Assembly (NCBI GenBank): GCA_030609245.1
Contig: JAUWCP010000112.1
Location: 1-7,409, forward strand
Direction: 5' to 3'
Length of the DNA: 7,409 bases
Origin: Hyphomicrobium sp.
GTDB lineage: Bacteria; Pseudomonadota; Alphaproteobacteria; Rhizobiales; Hyphomicrobiaceae
Shown here: piece by piece, positions 1 to 6,247 of the stretch
How positions within the stretch are numbered: the stretch's first letter is position 1
Layout: each line of letters starts with the position of its first letter
The notes under the pieces: model-generated
The model's database searches: none
Seen by the model: only the letters and a program-made list of their open reading frames with translations
Told to the model about the DNA's origin: nothing
Made by a program: the position numbers and the translations under genes

Positions 1-90
1 CGATCCCATTCCGAACTCGGCCGTGAAACGCCCCTGCGCCGATGGTACTGCGTCTTAAGACGTGGGAGAGTAGGTCGTTGCCAGGTCTGC
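1..90 (+). rRNA. rrf: 5S ribosomal RNA, 3' part
   Basis: This is the 3' three-quarters of a 5S rRNA gene; its 5' end lies left of the window. The conserved core CCCATTCCGAACTCGG followed by GAAACGCCCCTGCGCC is visible near positions 5-40. The late stem GATGGTACTGCGTCTTAAGA and the closing GGGAGAGTAGGTCGTTGCCAGG are also present. The wording is typical of alphaproteobacterial 5S. The exact mature 3' end cannot be fixed because the pairing 5' end is missing; about 88-90 is likely. As 5S is normally last in an rRNA operon, 16S and 23S should lie to the left. The short frames that cross this region are not genes. Confidence 0.96.
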
Positions 91-175
91 CGAGCAGTGA
101 GACGAAGTCATACGACGTCATCAGTTGTGCGATGCTCCGCCTCGACAGTTTCCCCTCTTACCAATTTTTCACGAC

Positions 176-210
176 AAACACCGCCCGAGTTTTACTCGGG
201 CGGTGTTTTC
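176..210 (+). terminator. Rho-independent terminator of the rRNA operon
   Basis: A perfect 12-bp stem (CACCGCCCGAGT at 179-190 with ACTCGGGCGGTG at 194-205) closes on a TTT loop. It extends by three A:T pairs (176-178 with 206-208), and the 3' side runs into TTTTCGTTT. The stem is GC-rich, the loop tight and the T-tract immediate, so this is a textbook intrinsic terminator. It sits about 85 bases after the 5S gene and reads in the same direction, so it most likely ends rRNA transcription. No tRNA was seen between the 5S gene and the stem. Confidence 0.93.
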
Positions 211-391
211 GTTTGGGCGGTGGGCCCCCTGCCAATTCTGCACTCAAGTGCGACGTTCATACGCCGGCTTCGGGCGTTGCGGTGCGCGGTTTCTTTTTAG
301 GGAACTGAATGGGCTCGTGACTTAATCCCCGGGGTTCTGGTCCCGCCTATGATGCTTCTGACTTCAATGGAGCCTGGAGAACATAGGCGGT
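211..391. other. Intergenic spacer after the rRNA operon
   Basis: No convincing gene lies here. It presumably holds the promoter of the small gene starting at 392, but I cannot point to clear -35 and -10 boxes. The only structures seen are a CCCCGGGG palindrome near 327-334 and the inverted repeat described separately at 343-390. Confidence 0.5.
343..390 (+). promoter_or_regulatory. Inverted repeat around the ribosome-binding site
   Basis: CCGCCTATG (343-351) is matched by its exact reverse complement CATAGGCGG (382-390), with 30 bases between the arms. The second arm ends one base before the ATG at 392. The purine-rich GGAGA (376-380) that would serve as ribosome-binding site lies in the loop, next to the second arm. 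It could be an operator for a dimeric regulator or an mRNA hairpin that affects translation. A 9-bp match at this distance could also be chance. Confidence 0.35.
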
Positions 392-658
392 ATGAGAACA
401 CCAGTGCCTGACATGTCTCGCTGCATGAACCTTCGCAAATTGATCACTGCAAAACGTGAGAAAATCTTTGAATTAGAACAAATTATCGAAGCTGTCGGCG
501 CACCGGCAGGTGTTTTTGATTGGTATGGGCCGCCAGGAGCAGTGAGTGAATCGCAGAAGGCGCGGGCAGACGCGCAAAATGAACTCGATATTGCGCAACG
601 GGAGCTTGAGGACTTACTCAATGATTTTGAGTTTTCCGAGTGTCATCTAATTTTATGA
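392..658 (+). CDS. Small hypothetical coiled-coil-like protein (88 aa)
   Basis: I do not recognise this protein. It is rich in charged and helix-forming residues. Residues about 14-35 (LRKLITAKREKIFELEQIIE) and about 54-79 (SQKARADAQNELDIAQRELE) look like two amphipathic helices or short coiled coils, separated by a Gly/Pro-rich turn (GAPAGVFDWYGPPGA). No signal peptide or membrane segment is visible. The ATG at 392 has GGAGA 11 bases upstream; internal ATGs at 413 and 425 are alternative starts, and the helical part begins only after the latter. GC is about 46% by hand count over 421-660, well below ubiB. It follows the rRNA terminator and converges on the gene at 761-1669. The coherent helical pattern favours a real gene, but a spurious frame is possible. 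Confidence 0.5.
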   Translation: MRTPVPDMSRCMNLRKLITAKREKIFELEQIIEAVGAPAGVFDWYGPPGAVSESQKARADAQNELDIAQRELEDLLNDFEFSECHLIL

Positions 659-725
659 TCTACTCCATAACAGAGTCTCGCAGAACCAGCCTCTAATTGG
701 CGCTTATCCTCGGGTGCATTCACCC

Positions 726-752
726 CTGGAAAACCGCAATGTGCTTTTCCAG
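726..752. terminator. Possible bidirectional hairpin between convergent genes
   Basis: CTGGAAAA (726-733) and TTTTCCAG (745-752) are exact reverse complements with an 11-base loop. The hairpin sits between the converging ends of the small gene (658) and the secreted-protein gene (761). The stem carries a T-run on its 3' arm on either strand, but no T-tract follows, so it is a weak terminator candidate. Confidence 0.3.
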
Positions 753-760
753 TGCGTGCT

Positions 761-1669
761 CTACTTTTCCTTCTGGTGCTGCGATAGTTTCAGGAATGGG
801 TCGAGGCGCGTCCCCGAACATTGCATGGAACTGTATGTGTCGATGGGCAGCAAGCCGCGTTTTTCTTGCGTGACATATCGATCGATTTCTTCACGCTTCT
901 CCAGATCAATGCTTACCCGTGATGATGTGCCGAGTTCGTCGACCTCGGGATCGTAAAGACCCAAGCGGGTGGCAGTCTTGACAAGCATGTACTCTTGCTC
1001 CGGCGTTAGTGCGATGAGGGCGGGTGTGCCGGCATAGCGGATAAGATCGCGTATGGCCGGGATATGTCGATCTCGCAAAGCCAAGCGCGTCAGCTTCTCA
1101 AATGCCGCGCAAAGCGTATTCCGCGCTTGGTCTTCCGGTGCGTCATTTTTCCGTTTCTTAAATATTGGGCGCCAGCGCTCTGGAGTCTTGAGTGCATAAA
1201 ACGGGAAAACGCGGAGCTTGTGGCGTTTGGACAAATCAAAGGCAAGCTTCAACTCAGCTTTTGCGCGGCAATATGACACGTAAGGACCTTCGAATATGAA
1301 AGTCCACTTAAAATAGTCCCAGACATACTCCTTGGTGTGCGCCGGCGCCAAATAGGGAAAGCGCTGAAGAAATCTATTCGCCAGAAATGATATAACTTTA
1401 TGGCAATCACCCTCATCCCGCGCTTTTACTAAAATGATATGTTCCGCCGGAGTTATTCTGTTTTTGAGGTAACGTCTTAGGTATTCGGCCCAAGGGCCGG
1501 TTGCGAACTTCCAGCGTTCATGGCTTATGGGAAGCGACTTTCGGACTTCGATCTCGCGAATGAGTTTTTCCGCACGCGGATCGATTGAAGCCGCTTCGTT
1601 TCCTGCCAGACTCACCGTGGGAGAAGCGGCAAGAAACAGAAGCAAAACCGTCATATAGAAAATACGCAT
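761..1669 (-). CDS. Hypothetical exported protein (302 aa)
   Basis: I recognise no family. The N-terminus is a clear Sec signal peptide: a short basic start (MRIFY), a hydrophobic core at about 6-19 (MTVLLLFLAASPTV) and a likely signal peptidase I cleavage after SLA at residue 22, so the product should be periplasmic or secreted. No lipobox cysteine is present. The mature part is mostly helical, rich in Lys/Arg and aromatics (for example YVWDYFKWTF at 115-124), with four cysteines at 89, 134, 187 and 284 that could form disulfides in the periplasm. No second membrane segment is seen. The ATG at 1669 has only a weak ribosome-binding site; Met6 is an alternative start but would remove the basic n-region. 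Its GC content appears lower than that of the genes to its right. It is divergent from the Fae-like gene and convergent with the small gene. Confidence 0.75.
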   Translation of the reverse strand: MRIFYMTVLLLFLAASPTVSLAGNEAASIDPRAEKLIREIEVRKSLPISHERWKFATGPWAEYLRRYLKNRITPAEHIILVKARDEGDCHKVISFLANRFLQRFPYLAPAHTKEYVWDYFKWTFIFEGPYVSYCRAKAELKLAFDLSKRHKLRVFPFYALKTPERWRPIFKKRKNDAPEDQARNTLCAAFEKLTRLALRDRHIPAIRDLIRYAGTPALIALTPEQEYMLVKTATRLGLYDPEVDELGTSSRVSIDLEKREEIDRYVTQEKRGLLPIDTYSSMQCSGTRLDPFLKLSQHQKEK

Positions 1670-1906
1670 GGCTATATGCCCGCTTAAGAGTCAGGGCCCC
1701 AAAAGTAGTTGGTAGCATAGGCAATTGTGTGGCTGTTCGTTGGTTGAAGGGAGTGTGCGACGTCTGAAGAACAATTCTTTATTATGATGATCGAAGAGGC
1801 TCAAAGGAAAAATGATGAAGTCATTCGAGAGCGTCCGACGTTGCGGCGCACCGTCTCTGCCGCCATAGTCGCGCCTTCGCCAACACAAACAGGGAATGAC
1901 GACATC
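1670..1906. promoter_or_regulatory. Divergent intergenic region with AAGAA/TTCTT palindrome
   Basis: This stretch separates the exported-protein gene (-) from the Fae-like gene (+) and should hold both promoters. AAGAACAATTCTT at 1767-1779 is a small inverted repeat, followed by an AT-rich TATTAT at 1780-1785 that could act as a -10 element; no matching -35 box was found. The + frame is open from an ATG at 1784, but that part looks unlike Fae. AGGGA at 1891-1895 is a suitable ribosome-binding site for the ATG at 1907. Confidence 0.35.
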
Positions 1907-2455
1907 ATGAGCGAGCGCATTGTTCTAAGAGTGGGCGAATCTCTCGTGGCCGGTGGCCCACCCGGCACCGCCGCGGAGCCGGAGGTGGCGATTGGTGAGA
2001 TGGACGGACCCTTCGGCACGGCCTTCGCCAACCTGTTGGGCGATCAAGTGGCCGGCCACTCGCGCGTGCTGGCGATCCTCAATACGGATGTGATGGTGCG
2101 TCCGCCCACGATCTGCGTCAGCAAGGTGACGGTCGACAACGCCCGCTACACCAACATCCTCATGGGAACGGTGCAGTATGCGACCGCGATGGGCGTGCTC
2201 GACAGCGTTCGCTCCGGCGACATCCCCAAGGACAAGGTCAACGAGCTGGGTATCATCGTCTCGGTGTGGTTGAACCCCAGCGTTGCCGACATCGATAATC
2301 TTGACCACCAAGTGCTGTTTGCCATCCACCGCAAGGCCACAGCACAGGCGATTCGCAAGGCGATGACGTTCGAGCCCTCGATCGATTGGCTGCTCGAGAA
2401 CCAGAACAAGATCGTGCACAAATATTTCGAGAAGGGTTTGAAGGGAGAGATCTGA
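1907..2455 (+). CDS. fae: Formaldehyde-activating enzyme (Fae) family paralog
   Basis: The protein belongs to the Fae family; classical Fae joins formaldehyde to tetrahydromethanopterin in methylotrophs. Recognisable family blocks are RVGESLVAGG (residues 8-17), GTAFANLLGDQVAGHS (37-52), VRPPTICVSKVTVDNAR (64-80) and a following helix with VQYATAMGVLDSV (89-101). The 182-aa length is close to the roughly 170 aa usual for Fae. I chose the ATG at 1907 because homology begins at once (MSERIVLRVGE) and AGGGA lies 11 bases upstream; the frame opens at 1784, but the extra 41 residues have no Fae character. In my remembered alignment the conserved histidine of the AHID segment, thought to be catalytic, falls on Glu24 (AEPE), and the later QHG becomes QYA. 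It therefore looks like a Fae2/Fae3-type paralog whose substrate may differ. No other C1 or methanopterin gene is nearby. Family membership is secure; activity is not. Confidence 0.9.
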   Translation: MSERIVLRVGESLVAGGPPGTAAEPEVAIGEMDGPFGTAFANLLGDQVAGHSRVLAILNTDVMVRPPTICVSKVTVDNARYTNILMGTVQYATAMGVLDSVRSGDIPKDKVNELGIIVSVWLNPSVADIDNLDHQVLFAIHRKATAQAIRKAMTFEPSIDWLLENQNKIVHKYFEKGLKGEI

Positions 2456-2468
2456 TGCCGGTGCATCA
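2453..2468. other. Palindrome formed by two convergent stop codons
   Basis: TGATGC (2453-2458), a CGGT loop and GCATCA (2463-2468) make a 16-base hairpin. Its outer ends are the stop codons of the Fae-like gene (+) and the glycosyltransferase gene (-). The stem is only 6 bp and no T-tract follows on either strand, so a role as a shared terminator is weak. Confidence 0.3.
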
Positions 2469-3215
2469 AGCCGACTGATGGTTCCAAATCTTGAGCAACC
2501 GCTTATAGCGTGCGTTGGCAATCACATGAGATATGCGTAGGCCAAACAAGCCGCCCGTGAAATTCCGCCTGAGAATGTAGTATCTGAAGAACAGGACTGG
2601 ATACTCGAACGGCAGTCGCATCAAGATGAGGTGGAGCGGTTTCTTTAGCTCCTTGGCTTGCAGGTCTGTGTAGCGGTCGAGCTTAGTGCGCACGTGATCG
2701 AGAGTGCGCCATGAATAGTGCAAAGCGATACCGTTGAGCTGACCGACGGGATGAGTTCCCGTGTCAACGGTGTCGTGTACGCGGCTCTTGCGGAATCGCA
2801 CCTGCCGGCGATCGTACAAGCGCACATAGTTGTGGTAGTCGGCCCAAAGACGCGGACGATCATGGCCTGGATATACCGTTACCTGTCGGAACCTATAGGC
2901 GGGAAGCAGCTTATCTGGCGAACGCATAAGGGTTTTGATCTCGCCTGCGAGCTCGTCCGTGATGACCTCATCGGCATCGAGATTCAAAATCCAATCATGG
3001 GTGGCGCAGTCCTCCGCGTAACGCTTCTGCGGGCCATACCCATCCCAGGCATTGAAGAATACTTTTGCGCCCAAAGACTTAGCCTTGGCGACCGTATCAT
3101 CGGTAGAACCTGAGTCGACAATGACGACCTCGTCGACGATCTCGCGCGCAGCCAGAATGCATCGCTCAATACGGTCTCCTTCGTCCTGTGTGATGATACA
3201 GCAGCTAAGAGGCAC
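2466..3215 (-). CDS. Family 2 glycosyltransferase, WaaE/KdtX-like
   Basis: This is a GT-A fold, family 2 glycosyltransferase that should transfer a sugar from a nucleotide-sugar donor on the inner face of the cytoplasmic membrane. The N-terminal nucleotide-binding strand is LSCCIITQDEGDRIERC (residues 3-19), followed by VIVDSGSTDDT (31-41), typical of the family. LNLDADE (77-83) carries the DxD-type metal and sugar-nucleotide site. RVHDTV (145-150) and the aromatic, basic C-terminus (about 200-240, with RYYILRRNFTGG) resemble WaaE/KdtX proteins of lipopolysaccharide core synthesis and suggest membrane association. The 249-aa length is normal for that group. The start is GTG at 3215, directly abutting the TGA of the upstream glycosyltransferase, with AGGGA about 10 bases before it, so the two are probably co-translated. 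The sugar and acceptor cannot be told from sequence. Confidence 0.9.
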   Translation of the reverse strand: MPLSCCIITQDEGDRIERCILAAREIVDEVVIVDSGSTDDTVAKAKSLGAKVFFNAWDGYGPQKRYAEDCATHDWILNLDADEVITDELAGEIKTLMRSPDKLLPAYRFRQVTVYPGHDRPRLWADYHNYVRLYDRRQVRFRKSRVHDTVDTGTHPVGQLNGIALHYSWRTLDHVRTKLDRYTDLQAKELKKPLHLILMRLPFEYPVLFFRYYILRRNFTGGLFGLRISHVIANARYKRLLKIWNHQSA

Positions 3216-3962
3216 TCAGCTTGTTTCCCTGCTCTTGAGGTTTTCCCATCGCCTTGCGACGGATCTCCTGAGGCGGGAGATCAGCGTCTTCGCTCGTTTC
3301 GGCTGGAAGGGATCGGGTGCGTGGCGATGGTCTCCGATGTGGTCGGCTATTCCCGGAGCAACCATGGCAACGCGCATCCCTCGCTCCTTGCAGAAGAGGC
3401 TCAAATCTTCTTCGGTAACGTAGTGTTCGAAGGGACCGAACTGCCGCCAGAATGCCATCCGTGCAATTGACGGGTTGAACGAATAGGAAAACCACTTCGG
3501 GTGCGCGTCGAGATCCCAAACAAGGTAGTCGATATCGCCGTGTCTCGATTTGTGCGCACCTTTGGCGTATCGAGGATTATAAACGCGATGAGCGATGCAG
3601 GCGACGGAGATGTCGGGCCGCGCATCCAGAAAATCAATCACGCTGTCGAGGTCGAGAGTTCGGGTAAAACCCCAATCATCTTCCAAATGCAGGACGTAGG
3701 GTGTCTGCAACGTCGCGTAGGCCTTATCGATTGAGCGCAACTGTCCTAGCTTCGGCTCGTTGACGCGCACGTCGGCCATGGGAAATTTTTGCGCGAATGT
3801 TGCCGCACCGGCCACATCCTCGGAATCCTCCGCGATAACGATACTGCTCGCATCAAAGAACTTCAGGAATGATGAGACAGTCTCTTCGAGCAGGTCGAAC
3901 CGACCGCAACTCGTCAGCACAGTCGCAATTCTTGCAGGATCGATCACGTATTTGGGGGGCAT
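3216..3962 (-). CDS. Putative glycosyltransferase (GT-A type)
   Basis: The protein looks like a GT-A type glycosyltransferase, more divergent than its downstream neighbour. The N-terminal part has a family-2-like strand-helix, IATVLTSCGRFDLLEETVSS (residues 12-31), then IVIAEDSED (41-49). LHLEDDW (91-97) is the probable metal and nucleotide-sugar DxD motif. YSFNPSIAR (160-168) and TEEDLS (183-188) are plausible acceptor and catalytic regions, and a histidine-rich ADHIGDHRH (206-214) precedes a basic tail. There is no signal peptide or membrane segment. The ATG at 3962 has AAAGG nine bases upstream. Its stop abuts the GTG of the WaaE-like gene, so both likely act on the same glycan, such as lipopolysaccharide core, exopolysaccharide or a glycoprotein. 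About 140 bases without a clear terminator separate it from the end of ubiB. Confidence 0.82.
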   Translation of the reverse strand: MPPKYVIDPARIATVLTSCGRFDLLEETVSSFLKFFDASSIVIAEDSEDVAGAATFAQKFPMADVRVNEPKLGQLRSIDKAYATLQTPYVLHLEDDWGFTRTLDLDSVIDFLDARPDISVACIAHRVYNPRYAKGAHKSRHGDIDYLVWDLDAHPKWFSYSFNPSIARMAFWRQFGPFEHYVTEEDLSLFCKERGMRVAMVAPGIADHIGDHRHAPDPFQPKRAKTLISRLRRSVARRWENLKSRETS

Positions 3963-4102
3963 GGAGCCTAACCTTTGGCGAATGCTCAGATAGGGTTATC
4001 ACGAGGCCCGCACCCAGACGTCAAGTTGGGTGAGCGCAAGCGCCGCCAGTCCGGTAAAGACGTTGATTTTTCAATAGGTTGGTTTCGCCGCCGTTGGCCT
4101 CT

Positions 4103-5707
4103 CTAGCGTAGCCAGCCCAGTGAGGTCGCCGCCAGAACCGCGAGGCTGAGTGCGCCAACCCAAAGAGCAACGCGGCCCCATCTCTTTTGCCGCGCCTCCT
4201 CACGTGCAAGCTCGCGCACCGTCTCCTCGTCGAGCCGGAACCCCGAGCGTGCCATCTCGGAAAGCGCAACCGCCGTTTGCTGCATCTGCGTCAGCAGCGA
4301 TGGGACATCAGCCAGCACCTTGCCGATCGTCGTGGCTCCTTCGCCAGCTTGGCGCAGCCGCCCAATCGGCCCGAGGTTGTCTTCGATCCATTCGCGCGCA
4401 ACAGGCTCGGCGGCGCTCCACATGTTAAGGCTGGGGTCAAGTCCGCGCGCTACGCCTTCGACGACGACCATCGTCTTTTGCAGCAAAATGAGCTCTGGCC
4501 GCGTCTGCATATCGAATACTTCCGTGTAGGCGAAGAGTTGACCGAGTAGATCTGCCATCGAGATCTCCTCCGCCGTGCGGCCGTGGATAGGCTCGCCGAT
4601 GGCGCGTAGCGCCTGCGCGAAGACTTCGACCGGGTGGTGAGGCGGCACGTAGCCCGCCCAGAAGTGCACCTCGGCCGCTCGGCGATAATCGCGTGTGATG
4701 AGCCCATAGAGAATCTCAGCGAGGAAGCGGCGTTCCTTAGTGCCGAGCCGGCCCATGATTCCGAAGTCGACAGCAACCACCTTACCCGCGTCATCGACGA
4801 ATAAGTTTCCCTGGTGCATGTCGGCGTGAAAAAAGCCGTTGCGCATGGCGTGCTTGAGGAACGAGCGCATCACGGTGAGACCGAGCGCCTTGCGGTCGAA
4901 GCCGGCGTCGTCGAGGCGCGCATTATCGGCGATGGGAATCCCGTCGATCCATTCCGCGGTCAGCACGCGCCGCGACGTGCGCTTCCAATCGACGTTGGGC
5001 ACACGAAAGTCGCCATCGTCATCCCTCTGGATATTCTCGGCCATCTCCGAGATGGCGGCGGCCTCGAGGCGTAAGTCCATCTCGATCTCGGTGATATGCT
5101 TCAAGGTGTCAATGACGGCGACGGGCTTGAGGCGCCGCGAGGGGGGATGAAAGCGCTCAATCTGCCTGGCCACGAAGTAGTAGCTGTCGAGGTCGCGCCG
5201 AAAGCGCCTCTCGATACCGGGCCGCAGGATCTTCACCGCTACGTGGCGCCGCCGGCCATCCTCTTCCACGACCGCTTTGTGCACTTGCGCGATCGACGCG
5301 GCTGCGACCGCGGGGCCGAACTCGACGAAGTGGTCCTCAAGCTTGCCGCCGAGCGCGTGTTCCACCGCCTCGCGCGCCTGCTCCTGAGAGAAGGGCGGCA
5401 GTTTGTCCTGCAGGTGGGAAAGGTCCTGCGCCAGCTCAGGGCCGATGAGGTCGGCGCGCGTTGCCAAGAACTGGCCGAGCTTGATGTAGCTGGGCCCCAG
5501 CCGCGTCAATGCAGTGGCAACGCGCGTCTCCTTGGGCTCTCGGGCATGGAAGGGTGCTGCAAGGATGCGGATGGGCGCGGTGAGGGTCAGCGCCAGTTTG
5601 ACCTCTGGCGGCGCACTCGCGCCTTTGGGCACGAAGCGCACACCGTGTTGGGCGAGCACGAGGCCCGCGCGGGCAAGCCGCAAGCTATTGATCAACGCTC
5701 CGGCCAT
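4103..5707 (-). CDS. ubiB: UbiB: atypical kinase-like ubiquinone biosynthesis protein
   Basis: UbiB belongs to the ABC1/ADCK/COQ8 atypical kinase family. It is needed for ubiquinone synthesis at the inner membrane, probably as an ATPase supporting the Ubi complex rather than as a hydroxylase. Diagnostic motifs appear in order: the KxGQ motif YIKLGQ (Lys76, Gln79), the Ala-rich loop AAASIAQVH (135-143), the ATP lysine in VAVKI (Lys159), EMDLRLEAAA (209-218), the catalytic-loop HADMHQGN (294-301) and DFG (314-316). A hydrophobic C-terminal segment at about 513-533 gives the membrane anchor; I see one span where E. coli UbiB is usually drawn with two. The 534-aa length is normal. The start MAGALINSLRLARAG matches the family N-terminus; AAGGA lies 13 bases upstream. 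The usual alphaproteobacterial partner ubiE is not directly upstream, where there is non-coding DNA. Confidence 0.97.
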   Translation of the reverse strand: MAGALINSLRLARAGLVLAQHGVRFVPKGASAPPEVKLALTLTAPIRILAAPFHAREPKETRVATALTRLGPSYIKLGQFLATRADLIGPELAQDLSHLQDKLPPFSQEQAREAVEHALGGKLEDHFVEFGPAVAAASIAQVHKAVVEEDGRRRHVAVKILRPGIERRFRRDLDSYYFVARQIERFHPPSRRLKPVAVIDTLKHITEIEMDLRLEAAAISEMAENIQRDDDGDFRVPNVDWKRTSRRVLTAEWIDGIPIADNARLDDAGFDRKALGLTVMRSFLKHAMRNGFFHADMHQGNLFVDDAGKVVAVDFGIMGRLGTKERRFLAEILYGLITRDYRRAAEVHFWAGYVPPHHPVEVFAQALRAIGEPIHGRTAEEISMADLLGQLFAYTEVFDMQTRPELILLQKTMVVVEGVARGLDPSLNMWSAAEPVAREWIEDNLGPIGRLRQAGEGATTIGKVLADVPSLLTQMQQTAVALSEMARSGFRLDEETVRELAREEARQKRWGRVALWVGALSLAVLAATSLGWLR

Positions 5708-6038
5708 TAGCGCGAGGCGGTCCTTATCGTGAGAATTTGCAAACTAGGCTGCGCGGCAGATTGCGCCCAAGCGGCGCTGGGTCAAGTGTCAGATGCTTTG
5801 AGAGTTTCTGAAGGCTTCTCCAAGCCGTCTTCTCGGTTCCAGTTGGTTCAGCAAGTAGGGGTTGGTCCCGCGCTTGTTGGCTGACAGACGGTCGTCGTAC
5901 CGCGGGGTCGCTCGCCTCCGGCTTGTGCATCAAGGCAACGTTCTTGACCGGGATCTCGCACGTCCAGCCGCGCCGAGCCGGGCAGGTATACATGTGTGGA
6001 GCAGAATTCGGTCTGCGACGTCAGTCGATTTCACGTAA

Positions 6039-6134
6039 CGATGCGCCCAATGTCCGCTTTACCCCCGAAAGCGGACATTCTCAGAGGCGGCTTAGATGTC
6101 CGCTAAGTGCCAAAAGCGGACATTGGGCGCATCG
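6039..6134. repeat. Nested intergenic palindromic repeat element
   Basis: The outer arms, 6039-6060 and 6113-6134, are perfect 22-bp inverted repeats built around AATGTCCGCTTT. Two further copies of the core lie inside: AAAGCGGACATT at 6068-6079, which pairs with 6049-6060 across a 7-base loop, and ATGTCCGC at 6096-6103, which pairs with GCGGACAT at 6116-6123. The element can thus fold either as one long cruciform or as two side-by-side hairpins. Plus-strand translation gives a spurious peptide (NVRFTPESGHS) of a kind I remember as frequent in Bradyrhizobium-like intergenic repeats, which suggests a dispersed REP/MITE-like family. Copy number cannot be seen here. Confidence 0.8.
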
Positions 6135-6171
6135 AGCGGATGGACAATAAAATCCAGCTTGCGAGGCGCAA

Positions 6172-6205
6172 CCAAACGAGCATTGGACCCGTGGCACTCG
6201 TTTGG
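6172..6205. terminator. Hairpin downstream of the oxidoreductase gene, weak terminator candidate
   Basis: CCAAACGAG (6172-6180) pairs exactly with CTCGTTTGG (6197-6205) around a 16-base loop. It lies about 45 bases past the stop codon of the minus-strand oxidoreductase gene. No T-tract follows on the minus strand, so an intrinsic terminator role is doubtful; it may be part of the repeat-rich spacer. Confidence 0.3.
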
Positions 6206-6247
6206 GGGGCTGGTCAGTGTTGCGACCTGCCGCCGCGTGCCACTCCA

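Larger units (their letters stand above)
5708..6247. other. 540-base intergenic region with a palindromic repeat
   Basis: No convincing gene was found between the divided-off ubiB start and the end of the oxidoreductase gene. A minus-strand frame at 5724-5993 (89 aa) ends 16 bases before ubiB, but it has a weak ribosome-binding site and a Pro/Arg-rich composition like out-of-frame translation; I doubt it is real. The ubiB promoter should lie near 5708-5800 but no clear boxes stand out. The right part holds the nested repeat (6039-6134) and a smaller hairpin (6172-6205). Confidence 0.6.

Noticed and set aside
42..325. Three short plus-strand frames over the 5S end and terminator
   Set aside because: They overlap the 5S rRNA and the intrinsic terminator, and their translations show no protein-like pattern.
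364..621. Minus-strand frame opposite the 88-aa gene
   Set aside because: Ser/Ala/Cys-rich composition typical of an antisense shadow; the plus strand gives the more coherent helical protein.
1925..2521. 198-aa minus-strand frame opposite the Fae-like gene
   Set aside because: It is His/Asp/Arg-rich antisense of a clearly recognised Fae family gene.
4010..4073. Possible ubiB terminator (CACCCA/TGGGTG and TTGA/TCAA pairs)
   Set aside because: Stems are only 6 and 4 bp and no stable GC-rich hairpin with a following T-tract was found on the minus strand.
5096..5710. 204-aa plus-strand frame opposite ubiB
   Set aside because: It is antisense to the N-terminal half of ubiB, whose motifs are unmistakable.
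5724..5993. 89-aa minus-strand frame just upstream of ubiB
   Set aside because: Position would suit a leader gene, but it has a weak ribosome-binding site, no recognisable family and a Pro/Arg-rich composition; most likely chance.
6039..6134. CRISPR-like array
   Set aside because: The repeated cores are alternately inverted and unevenly spaced, without equal-length spacers, so this is a palindromic element.
5923..6150. 75-aa plus-strand frame across the palindromic repeat
   Set aside because: The peptide is a translation of the repeat itself, the kind often mis-annotated in related genomes.
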